The translations under genes were made by a program, and so were the position numbers. Source: Nitzschia sp. DOCU1 (lineage: Eukaryota > Bacillariophyta > Bacillariophyceae > Bacillariales > Bacillariaceae). From it: a stretch of 64,000 nucleotides of DNA. Location: positions 806,001-870,000 of the forward strand of contig OX595999.1 of assembly GCA_951394045.1 (NCBI GenBank), read 5' to 3'. Below the pieces are notes generated by a model that searched no databases, was not told where the DNA came from, and saw only the letters and a list, made by a program, of their open reading frames with translations. Positions 1-8,929 of this stretch are shown in pieces; position 1 is the first letter of the stretch, and each line of letters opens with the position of its first letter.

Positions 1-1303
1 TGTTCTTCTTCACGGCACTGTTGATAGCCTGGAGAACACGTTGTCGGTTTTCGTGGTAGGCATCTCCAATTGGCTTAATTCTGAAATGAGTATCGACGAT
101 TACCGCAACGTGGTCCGCTTCGAAACTAGAAATCAGGACACGGAATGGCCGAGAGCCATCGGTCACGACTGCTGGACAACTTGAGCGGATTTCAGTCTTG
201 ATGTCCTGGAGGAGCTGGGGCAATTTGTCAGCGTCATTATAGCTGAAGCGCAAAGTCTGCTTCACCTGAGACAGATTGATGCGGCTAAGATTACAAACGC
301 CATGCGATAGGAGATCCGAGTTTGGAATCGTGACCATGATCTCATCGCTGCCTCGCAACACAGTTTCTAGCCATCCGAGTTTGGCAACAGTCCCGGAAAA
401 CCCACTCTTATGCAACTGGATAGAATCTCCCTCAAACAACCTGTCGCTAGCTGAGAGGATGATTCCATGCAATAGATTTGAAACTGTATCTTTCGCCGCG
501 AGCGAAAAAACTAGAGTACCGAGAGATCCGAATGCAAAAGCTCCCTGGAGGGCAAGATTCATTTCGACGTTGAGAATATCAAGGATTAGGAATAGGGCGC
601 AAACCGTTAGGAAGGCATTGCCTAATCGGTCAACCACTTGAATTCTTCCTTGCGTAGTTCCCGCCATCTGAAACAAAGTATATTCTTTCAGCTTGCTCAG
701 GCGTTGAGCTCCCCAAATGGTGTAGAGGATATAGGCAAAGGCATGAGTCAACCGTTCTCCCCTCGGAATTTCAAAGCCCGCACCAAGAAGAAAGATCTTA
801 ACCATGTCGAACCCGTACACCACAAATGCTAGTCGAGCAACCTGGGATAAGCTGTCGAGGGCATGATACAGTGCCGTTGAACGAAAATCCTTGTCGGTGT
901 TCTTGCTGTTTGGACTCATTATAAATCGCGTGTAGGGAACTTCGACGGTAGGTACCAACGCAAAGCCGACATAAAAGAGGAACACCACGTCGGCAGCTGA
1001 TGCCACGTTCCTCATGCCTTCGAATATCGTCTTCAGCTGTGCCTTCGACAATGTTAGCTTGGCAAAAATTTGGGAGAACTTTCCAGCAATTGTACTCCGA
1101 TCAATAAGGTCGTCTACTGAATCCACCATATCATCCAATGTGACTTGCATCGTTTCTGATATTTTTGTGAGGCTCTCTTTGACTTCATCGAAAGTGTTTG
1201 GTGCTCCTCGACTTAAACCTGCTGATACCGGCACGCCCAAAGCAAGGTACAAAAGTACCGATAGCAAGGTACAGGCATCTCTTCTACCAAGAAATCTAGT
1301 CAT
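1..1303 (-). CDS. MscS-like mechanosensitive ion channel, partial (C-terminus beyond left edge)
   Basis: Reading the minus strand from the ATG at 1303, one frame stays open to the window edge (about 434 codons). The N-terminus has a signal-like stretch (TLLSVLLYLALGVPVSA) followed by an acidic helical segment and several hydrophobic segments. At about residues 240-275 lies the family's pore-lining pattern (ALQGAFAFGSLGTLVFSLAA, then KDTVSNLLHGI). Next come a beta-rich region (DRLFEGDSIQLH, SGFSGTVAKLGWLETVLR, VTIPNSDLLSHGVCNLSR) and an alpha/beta part, as in MscS cytoplasmic domains. These channels open under membrane tension to release ions and osmolytes. The membrane cannot be told: the presequence lacks the Phe after the cleavage site expected for diatom plastids. 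The frame is missed by searches that require a stop codon because it runs off the window. Confidence 0.85.
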   Translation of the reverse strand, partial: MTRFLGRRDACTLLSVLLYLALGVPVSAGLSRGAPNTFDEVKESLTKISETMQVTLDDMVDSVDDLIDRSTIAGKFSQIFAKLTLSKAQLKTIFEGMRNVASAADVVFLFYVGFALVPTVEVPYTRFIMSPNSKNTDKDFRSTALYHALDSLSQVARLAFVVYGFDMVKIFLLGAGFEIPRGERLTHAFAYILYTIWGAQRLSKLKEYTLFQMAGTTQGRIQVVDRLGNAFLTVCALFLILDILNVEMNLALQGAFAFGSLGTLVFSLAAKDTVSNLLHGIILSASDRLFEGDSIQLHKSGFSGTVAKLGWLETVLRGSDEIMVTIPNSDLLSHGVCNLSRINLSQVKQTLRFSYNDADKLPQLLQDIKTEIRSSCPAVVTDGSRPFRVLISSFEADHVAVIVDTHFRIKPIGDAYHENRQRVLQAINSAVKKN

Positions 1304-1830
1304 GGTAACCGCATAACTGTGGGGAGCAACGAAAATGTGGCAGCTTGATTGCTGCAAATGGGGTGGCTTCGCCCGATTCTGTGTATGATACCTGGTATGA
1401 CCTGAGGGTCTCGTGTCATTGTCGAGTAATATCTTGTGCGAAACAAGAACGGGGAGAAGGTTGAAGGGGTTTTGTGCATCGGATCCACGGGCACATATAT
1501 CTTTCTCGCTTTGGGTTTCCGGGAGCGCGCGTTTGTTGCGCATTCCGGCAGATGATGCCGGCCAGGTTCTCCGAGAAGTGCGCATGCACTTCTCGTTCTC
1601 GGAAAACTCGTGCGCACCGTCCTTGAGCCGAACTCTTTTTCTTTTCTCCCGCTGTGTTGTTTATCTTGTCGTTCCCCTTCCATTATTCTTGGCTGGGTTT
1701 CATCATTTGATGACCCTTTTGGATCAAAGTATATAATACTGGATGGGAGACCTCTGCTCAAACATCTGAGCTTTGTGGGTAGGCACACAAGAACAATCTC
1801 ACCTGTAGCTTCCGTCATTTACTAGTATCC
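1304..1830. other. Divergent intergenic region
   Basis: This stretch separates the MscS-like gene (minus) from the 279-residue gene (plus) and probably holds both promoters. A TATATAAT-like stretch lies near 1730, about 100 bp before the plus-strand ATG. The palindrome ATACCTGGTAT is at 1388-1398. Open frames here overlap one another and show no family features. Confidence 0.5.
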
Positions 1831-2670
1831 ATGGGGAACAGAGAGAATGCTGATGGGACCTACCGAAGAATGCTGAGCTGGATTTTGCTGCCAATGCTGC
1901 TCTTGTCGTTGCGCATGTCGCCGCATCACAACATCCAAAGCGATGCCGGCTTTTTCGTTTCGGGGTTCGTACCTGATCAGATTCCAAAAGTGCTTTGTGA
2001 AAATGGTAGCAATGGGACGAACCGGCGTCGTGCTGCAAGGAATGCTGTACCGCGTCATTTGTTAGGGCACTCCACGCCTCCCTCTTCCCGACTGCTGACA
2101 AAACCGGGATACGACGACGATTATGATTCTCCAGATCCAGAAGATGATGCTCAATCCCTTGCACGGATGACACCAAAGCAACGTGAAAAGCATGCTTTGA
2201 CTCTGCAGGAGCAGGCACAGAAGCTTCGTGCGGAAGCAGACGCCCTGCGGAAAAAGCTCGAACGAGAGAAACAAGAAAAACTCGAAGAGCGAAATGCCAA
2301 GGTTGATAGATGGATAGAAAGGCTTTTGATCGAAGTCCAAGTAGATGAAACAATTCAGCTACTCAAATCTGAAGAGGAGGTGTTGCGACGCCTAAAAGAG
2401 GACCGATTCTCGCACGAACAGGTGAATGCAATTTTCAATCGCATTTGCGAGTTGGGGCCGCAATCTCGAAGCAATTGTAGTCCACTCATGGAACTGCTGG
2501 TCGACTCCGTGGGTAAAATGGATGAAGTCGATCGGGAGCAAAACCCAAATAAACGCTGGAGTGGCAAAGTAGAGAGAAAATTGCGCCGACGCCTCTTCGC
2601 AATGGATTGGAACATGGACCTTGACGAGAGCGACGAGAATGATGACATAAATCCTTGGCGGCTAAGATAG
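1831..2670 (+). CDS. Unknown secreted or membrane-anchored coiled-coil protein (279 aa)
   Basis: I do not recognise this protein. The ATG at 1831 begins a basic N-terminus followed by a strong hydrophobic core (LSWILLPMLLLSL), a signal peptide or anchor. The segment after it (SDAGFFVSGF) could carry an A-G-F type cleavage site, so plastid or ER routing is possible but unproven. An acidic linker (DDDYDSPDPEDD) near residue 92 leads to a long charged heptad-like helix (about residues 105-155, rich in K/E/R/A/L). The rest is helical with a basic patch (KVERKLRRRLFA) and an acidic C-terminus. Single exon, upstream of a gap. It could be a plastid-associated structural protein, but nothing in the sequence proves a function. 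Confidence 0.6.
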   Translation: MGNRENADGTYRRMLSWILLPMLLLSLRMSPHHNIQSDAGFFVSGFVPDQIPKVLCENGSNGTNRRRAARNAVPRHLLGHSTPPSSRLLTKPGYDDDYDSPDPEDDAQSLARMTPKQREKHALTLQEQAQKLRAEADALRKKLEREKQEKLEERNAKVDRWIERLLIEVQVDETIQLLKSEEEVLRRLKEDRFSHEQVNAIFNRICELGPQSRSNCSPLMELLVDSVGKMDEVDREQNPNKRWSGKVERKLRRRLFAMDWNMDLDESDENDDINPWRLR

Positions 2671-3270
2671 GTGCCCGAAGTAAAACCGCAAATTGTGTAA
2701 TGCTATTTAAGGCAGGAAGGCCGAATCTTGAAAGAAACTCCTTGCTTCATTGGTTAAGCCGAAAGTATTGAATTTGCTTTTGTCGGCATGAAAACAACTC
2801 GAACCTGTAATCGACCCCTCAATTTTACCTGTCACCCAATACAACTCAGCCGGGGAATCAAAGGTTGGTATCTCCTCGAGTTAAGCTAGGAAATCAAAGG
2901 TAACTATTTCCTCGAATTATGGTGCAAGTTCCAGCCAATCTTGGCGAGCCATTCGGAATGAAGGCACAGCCGGCGAGAAGTATCGAATAGTCCCATGAGT
3001 CCACTATTGATTCAATAGACTTGAGTTCGACTTCGCCGACTCCACGCCCATCACATTCGTGCGTTGTCTCATTGTCCCCCAAGGCTATTATGATAAAAGT
3101 TCTAGACGAGAGATAAGACTGTAGCACGAACAGTGTCCTATTTAGTCTCACTTGTTTTGTGGGCTATGAAGCGCATCAATTGCTATTATTTGGAATTTTG
3201 AATTAGTCGTCGATTGGCTTGTTGGAACCAGCCTGAGTCATCACTTTTCAAATAATGTTTTTGAAGCTTT
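2671..3270. other. Intergenic, converging 3' ends
   Basis: AT-rich sequence between the coiled-coil gene and the ferredoxin gene, which converge here. An imperfect direct repeat of about 37 bp sits near 2855-2930 (AATCAAAGGT followed by a TCCTCGA-containing stretch, twice). Nothing coding is convincing. Confidence 0.4.
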
Positions 3271-3732
3271 TTAGTGAGGCTTCGGGACGTGACCATCAAC
3301 ATAGAAATTCCGAGTTGCCTTTGGCATTTGGATCGTCATACCATCCATGAACTCGGCGGCGGTAACTTGGCAGCACAAGCGTGATGTTTCGGTTAGGCCG
3401 GGCGCCATATCCAGCATGTCTTCTTCATCTTCGGACGCTTCCGGCAGCTTATCAAAAATTTCCATAGGAAATATCCCGTGGCAAGTGCTACAAGCGCAAA
3501 CTCCCTCGCATGCGCCCTCCAAATCAATGTCGTTTCTATGCGCAACTTGCAAGAAATTCTCCCCAACTTTGGCGTTGACTACTTTCGTTTCGCCGTTCGG
3601 TTGAAGAAAAGACACTGAAATTGTTGCGGCATCTGTTGGTAACGATGGACCGCCATGCCATCGTTTTGTAATTCCCTTCATGTTCATGAGGGATATCAAT
3701 CGATTTTGGCACGTTATCCATCGGGAAAGCAT
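3271..3732 (-). CDS. FDX: Mitochondrial adrenodoxin-type [2Fe-2S] ferredoxin (153 aa)
   Basis: This small electron carrier passes electrons from NADPH-ferredoxin reductase to mitochondrial iron-sulfur cluster assembly and, in other eukaryotes, to haem A, steroid or ubiquinone synthesis. The cluster ligands fit the adrenodoxin pattern C-x5-C-x2-C plus a distal Cys: C75, C81 and C84 in GACEGVCACSTCH, and C121 in SRLCCQV. The acidic interaction helix (EASEDEEDMLDMAPGL) precedes the last ligand, as in adrenodoxin and Yah1. The first 35 residues are basic and poor in acid (MLSRWITCQNRLI, KRWHGG), fitting a mitochondrial presequence. I start at the ATG at 3732; the frame also opens three bases earlier with GTG, which is unlikely in a eukaryote. 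Two extra Cys (C79, C120) flank the ligands and are unusual but tolerated. Plant-type plastid ferredoxin is excluded by the motif spacing. Confidence 0.92.
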   Translation of the reverse strand: MLSRWITCQNRLISLMNMKGITKRWHGGPSLPTDAATISVSFLQPNGETKVVNAKVGENFLQVAHRNDIDLEGACEGVCACSTCHGIFPMEIFDKLPEASEDEEDMLDMAPGLTETSRLCCQVTAAEFMDGMTIQMPKATRNFYVDGHVPKPH

Positions 3733-4425
3733 CACGTGAGAGTAGATTTTATAAAATAATGAGAGGAAAATCCAAGTCTCCAGTCTTTCTCACAGTGCGT
3801 TGAGAGTATGTAGGTGGGGGGAACTAGAACTGGCCACGCTGAGAATAAAGTCAAAAGCCCTCGGCCGTACGAGCTAGGAGACGCTTGGTGTTGCGAGAGG
3901 GCAATCATACGATAGATGCAACTCCTCTCCTCATCCACCCATGGGCGGCGTGATATTGTCTTTTTGCATCCTTTCGCAATTTTTTCTAATTGCTTACGTC
4001 AGCGTGCATCGACAGTCAGTGTATCATTAGTACCTATTAATACTGGGTACGAACTATGGTTGGAAGATTCGATTCATTCATCCGGTGCGAAGACTGACAG
4101 ACCACGAATGCTGAGATCGCTCCTTATTTTTATCATAGTTATTCGTCTCTAGCTGGTAGGTGATCGTCATTTTGCTGACAATACCCCTCTTTGCTAAAGA
4201 TCTACCGGTACTTCCTTGATCACCATTGAGACTCTCTGCATCGAACGAATAGAGCAAATAGAATGTCTACGCACATGGATAAGGCTCGATTTGGAAAATA
4301 AGTTCCTGGAAAGGTCAGGGCCCCATCGCGCACAATAATGGCCAAGGAGGGGCGCTCCTTCCGCAGCAAGCGCAAGCTGCATCACCCACCAATCCCTTGG
4401 AAACCCAGCATTCGCAAACACTAAG
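3733..4425. other. Intergenic region
   Basis: The ferredoxin promoter probably lies at the left part, since that gene is transcribed leftward. The right part is downstream of the XAP5 gene. Several short open frames exist on both strands (up to 78 codons); none has recognisable features or consistent neighbours. I see nothing else here. Confidence 0.4.
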
Positions 4426-5490
4426 TCATCGTTTCTTGTTCACCTCGCCTCCATGAATTGTGTACGTTCCGTATTCCTTCGCGGGGTCGTAGAGCTCCCA
4501 GCGACTTGCAGGGAAAATATGTTTATTTCTTTCGTACCACCGTCGTTCTACAACTTTGCCAGGATGTGATTCATCCTTCTCCACTCGACTGTCAAGCGGC
4601 CCAAGCCGAACATCGTCGTGGACATCGAAATGAAAAAGGGGACCTGATTTTCCTCTTGCTTTGGTGGTAATTAAATCATAAAAAGTGATGTCTTGTGGGA
4701 GAATAAGATCCTCCTTTACATACAAAAGAGCATCTGCGGCAACGTTGGCTAACTCTTTGAACTCCGTGCACAAACTTTGTCTGACCTGCTCCAGAAAGTC
4801 GCCAACAGTGGAACCCTTTTCAATGGTTGCAGACCTTCGATGGCCAGAACCGTCGAAGTAGGAAAAGGTGATTTCTAACGATTCTTTCCGGATTTTTTCC
4901 TGTTTCTCCTTCCACTCCTGCTCAAGTTGTTTTCTCTTTTGTACTTGTTCCATCTGGCGTTGCTTGTCAGGAAGGAATGAGGTATCAACAGTAGGATCTT
5001 TTTTTGAGACTTTCAATGGCTGGTCAGCGAGGACAGCTGTATCATCCAGCCCCTCTTCCTCTCCCATAAAGCTCAGTAACGAATCCATTTTCCTCTTGTT
5101 TTTTTTCTTACTCTTCTCCTTTTTAGCTCGTAGTCTAGCCTCTTCGGCAATATCTTCCTGGCGAGCGCGTATCGTCTCAGGCGTATCTTCAGTCTTTTCG
5201 AGAGTTTGCGCCGCCGATAAGAAATCTGAAGCAGAAACCAAGCCTACAGTCTTGGCACGAAAATCCTGCTCTTGCCGCGTTCCTCCAATCCGTGCAGTCT
5301 GAAATTTATCATGAATACCCAATGTCGAGATGTTGGCCGCCGCTTTCCGCTTTTGCCTTTCGGCTTCAAACTCATCCTGCTGGGCTTGCCGTTGCTGGGC
5401 TTGTCGTTGCGCACGGGAGCCACTAACATTTCCCTCCACTGTGTGACTTCCGGCATCGGGACGGTGGAAGCTTCTAGAAAAGTCCCCCAT
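4426..5490 (-). CDS. FAM50: XAP5/FAM50-family nuclear protein (354 aa)
   Basis: Homolog of the XAP5 family (human FAM50A/B, plant XCT), nuclear proteins tied to pre-mRNA splicing, small-RNA production and, in plants, light and circadian signalling. The N-terminal third is basic and helical with Q/R-rich runs ([14 protein letters not shown]) and the family-typical stretch GFVSASDF in the variant form GLVSASDF at about residue 82. A central lysine-rich region may include nuclear localisation ([12 protein letters not shown]). The conserved C-terminal domain covers about residues 205-350: [76 protein letters not shown]. The length is close to the usual 340-360. A single exon from the ATG at 5490. 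It is divergent from EF2 and the two share a 514-bp spacer. Confidence 0.93.
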   Translation of the reverse strand: MGDFSRSFHRPDAGSHTVEGNVSGSRAQRQAQQRQAQQDEFEAERQKRKAAANISTLGIHDKFQTARIGGTRQEQDFRAKTVGLVSASDFLSAAQTLEKTEDTPETIRARQEDIAEEARLRAKKEKSKKKNKRKMDSLLSFMGEEEGLDDTAVLADQPLKVSKKDPTVDTSFLPDKQRQMEQVQKRKQLEQEWKEKQEKIRKESLEITFSYFDGSGHRRSATIEKGSTVGDFLEQVRQSLCTEFKELANVAADALLYVKEDLILPQDITFYDLITTKARGKSGPLFHFDVHDDVRLGPLDSRVEKDESHPGKVVERRWYERNKHIFPASRWELYDPAKEYGTYTIHGGEVNKKR

Positions 5491-6004
5491 CGTTGGTTCC
5501 TGTATCTTGTCATATATCTGTAGGAAGAGTCATCGCATCATGATAAAGTTTTTGAGAGACAAAGATCACGGAAGGTGTTTCTTTTTGAGAAGATCTTTTA
5601 TTGGCGCGCGCATGTTTCTCGTACTTGTACAGTCTGTTAATGCTGTTTAATGGCATCCACTCCGACACCCTACGATTTTCACGTAGAAAATTTTAGTAAG
5701 AAGTGCACACGTAGCAAGACTGTAAAATTGTTACGGTGGCGTCATAATAAGGGGAGGAGGACGACGCGAAGGGACACACCCATCTTGGCTCATTACCTAT
5801 TCAGAGTTCGCTACTTGCAAACACACGAGGACCGCAAAAAGATCCACGCGGCCACGCGGGGCACACGGCGTCTCCTGTCCCTTCCTTCCCATCCGCTGCT
5901 TGTCGACACCAAGCAATCACGCAACGCTGCGGTAGACCCACCTTGCTAAAAAGCAACCTTCCACTTCAATCAAGAGCTTGTTTGAGAAGGCAACTAAACA
6001 AACC
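5491..6004. other. Shared upstream region of XAP5 and EF2 genes
   Basis: Divergent promoter region and the 5' untranslated part of the EF2 mRNA. A 99-codon open frame (5650-5949) lies in it on the EF2 strand but has no recognisable features; it probably reflects chance in the leader. The bases just before the EF2 start read AACAAACC-ATG, an A/C-rich initiation context. Confidence 0.4.
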
Positions 6005-8833
6005 ATGGTGAGGAAGTGTCTGTCTCGATCTCTTAATGGTTGAGGTTCCATGGTCGTGTTGTGCAAGTTATGGAATCTATCGGTGTCATTGTAGGCGAAT
6101 CTTGTCGCCGCTTGGAGTTCTCGTCATGGTTGATGCGGGCACCAAGCGGCCCCACCAGTATTTCGCTGATGGATGGAAACTCTCTGCCTAATGACTTTTG
6201 CAGACCGTATAGCCTCTCACTCTTGACTTTTTTCGCAATGACAGGTCAACTTTTCCGTCGATCAGATGAGGTCCATCATGGACCTCAAGCACAATATTCG
6301 TTCCATGTCTGTGATCGCCCACGTCGATCACGGCAAGACAACCTTGACGGATTCCCTCGTGCAAAAGGCCGGCATCATCTCCTCCAAGGCAGCTGGTGGC
6401 GCCCGCTACACGGACACACGTGCGGACGAAGCCGAGCGTGGAATCACCATCAAGTCAACTGGAATCTCCATGTTTTTCGAGTACGACATGAAGGCAGGAG
6501 AAGTCGCTGGGCTTAGCGCAGAAGATGCTGCTGCGCTTGACGAACAAATCAGGGAAAAGCTTGACAACGAGGCCAATGTCCAAATCACGTCCAACTCGTA
6601 TCTGATCAACTTGATCGACTCCCCCGGTCACGTCGACTTCTCGTCTGAGGTCACTGCCGCCCTTCGTGTTACCGATGGTGCCTTGGTCGTTGTCGACACG
6701 ATTGATGGTGTTTGTGTGCAAACGGAAACCGTGCTCCGTCAAGCCATCGGAGAGCGTGTCAAGCCGTGTTTGATGGTGAACAAGGTTGACCGTGCTTTGC
6801 TCGAGCTTCAGCTTCCCGCTGAAGAACTTTACCAAGCTTTCTGCCGTGCTATTGAATCTGTCAACGTCATCGTTGCCACTTACAACGACGAAGCGTTGGG
6901 TGACGTGCAAGTAGATCCGTGCAAGGGAACTGTTGCCTTCGGATCTGGTCTTCACCAGTGGGCATTTACCCTCAAGAGGTTCGCCAAGACTTACGGTGCA
7001 AAGTTCGGAGTCCCCGAAGACAAGATGATGACCAAGCTTTGGGGTGACTGGTACTTTGACGCTGACCGAAAGGTGTGGACAACGGCTGACAAGGGAGGAT
7101 CGCTCGAACGTGCTTTCTGTCAGTTCATCGCCACGCCAATCACCACTCTTTTCGAAGCCATCATGTCGGAAAAGCACGGAAAGGTCAAGAAGATGCTCAA
7201 GGCCATTGGCGTTGAACTCAAGGGTGACGAAAAGGAGTTGGTAGGAAAACAGCTGTTGAAGCGTGTGATGCAAAAGTGGCTCCCAGCTGGTGACACGGTT
7301 CTCGAGATGATTGTGCTTCACCTGCCATCCCCTTTCAAAGCTCAGAAATATCGTGTCGAGACTCTGTACGACGGACCCCTTGACGACAAGACGGCACAGG
7401 CCATTAGAACATGTGACACCTCCGAGGGTGCCCCTCTCTGTATGTACATTTCGAAAATGGTGCCCACTTCCGACAAGGGCCGTTTCTACGCCTTTGGGCG
7501 CGTTTTCTCCGGAACCATTGCTACTGGCCAGAAGGTCCGAATTTTGGGCCCCAATTATGTCCCCGGCAAGAAGACCGACCTGTGGGTCAAGAACATCCAA
7601 CGCACTGTAATCATGATGGGTCGCTACACTGAACAAGTCGCCGATGTTCCCGCGGGTAATACTTGTGCTTTGGTCGGTGTCGATCAATATTTGCTCAAGT
7701 CGGGTACCATCTGTACTGAAGAGGATGCACACTGCATCAAAACGATGAAGTTCTCTGTGTCCCCTGTTGTGCGCTGCGCCGTTGAACCCAAGAACTCTGC
7801 TGACTTACCCAAGCTCGTAGAGGGTATGAAGCGTCTTGCCAAGTCAGATCCAATGGTTTTGTGTTACACTGAAGAGTCTGGGGAGCACATTATTGCTGCT
7901 TCTGGAGAACTCCACCTTGAGATCTGTCTCCAGGATCTCCAGAACGATTTCATGGGAACGGAGGTGAAGGTTTCCGATCCAGTTGTCTCTTTCCGCGAAA
8001 CCTGCACTGCGAAATCTGATCAAACCTGTCTTGCCAAGTCAGCCAACAAGCACAATCGTCTGTTTGTTGAGGCTGAACCCCTTGGACCTGAGTTGTGCAC
8101 GGCGATCGACGATGGCGTTGTCACGGCAGGAACCGAATCGAAGGTTCTAGGTCGTCAGCTCGCTGATGATTTCGGATGGGATGTCACTGAGGCACGAAAA
8201 ATCTGGGCGTTTGGACCCGAAGGTACTGGGCCAAATCTTTTTGTTGACACCACCAAGGGAGTGAACTACTTGTTGGAAATCAAGGAATCTGTTGTCGGTG
8301 GATTCGCCTGGGCCACTCAAAACGGTCCTCTTTGCGAGGAACAGATGCGTGGCACTCGATACAACCTCATGGACGTGGTGCTTCATGCTGATGCGATCCA
8401 CCGTGGTATGGGACAAATTATGCCTACTGCTCGTCGCGTATGCTTTTCTTCTATGTTGGCAGGCGCTCCCGGTATTCTTGAACCCGTTTACCTGTGTAAC
8501 ATTTCCGTGCCACAAGACGCGATGGGTAATGTTTACGGTGTGTTGACTCGCCGTCGTGGCCATGTGTTCAGCGAGGAACAGCGCCCTGGAACTCCAATGA
8601 TGACCTTGTTGGCTTACTTGCCTGTGATGGAGTCCTTTGGTTTCACCGCTGATCTTCGTTCCAACACCGGTGGAAAGGCCTTCCCACAGTGTTCGTTTGA
8701 TCATTGGGAGCCCATGTCTGGTTCGCCATACGATGAGGGAACTAAGACCAAAGAGGTCGTTCTCAATGTACGAAAGCGAAAGGGGCTCGCTGATGGCGTC
8801 CCTGAGCTCAGCAAATATCTCGACAAGCTCTAA
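6005..8833 (+). CDS. EF2: Translation elongation factor 2 (eEF2), two exons
   Basis: The GTPase that moves tRNA and mRNA through the ribosome during elongation. Exon 1 contributes only the ATG at 6005-6007. The intron is 6008-6244 (GTGAGG to ACAG, 237 nt), and exon 2 starts at 6245 with codons for VNFSVDQM. The result is the classic eEF2 N-terminus and a protein of about 863 residues, the family's usual size. G-domain motifs are all present: [10 protein letters not shown] (P-loop), the RGITIKST effector region, DSPGHVDF and NKVDR. Domain IV carries the diphthamide site [15 protein letters not shown]; the modified His is the one in AIHRG. The C-terminus ends ELSKYLDKL. Long open frames on the opposite strand reflect strong codon bias in this highly expressed gene. 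Without the split start, the protein would appear to begin at the internal Met at 6266. Confidence 0.97.
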
Positions 8834-8929
8834 ATGAGATCTACAAATCATACTACGTAATTCCTTGGTTGAATATCAGCACTCCTACTAGTACTTAAGA
8901 TTCTCGTTTTCGCAGGCACATCTGCGGAA

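Noticed and set aside
1300..1818. A 172-codon minus-strand frame upstream of the MscS-like gene
   Set aside because: It overlaps the start of the MscS-like gene and other frames, lacks family features and lies in promoter space.
6455..7732. A 425-codon open frame antisense to EF2
   Set aside because: It lies wholly inside EF2 on the other strand. Strongly biased codon use in a highly expressed gene produces such shadows; no domain is seen.
8147..8851. A 234-codon open frame antisense to the end of EF2
   Set aside because: Same reason: a shadow of EF2 codon bias with no recognisable features.
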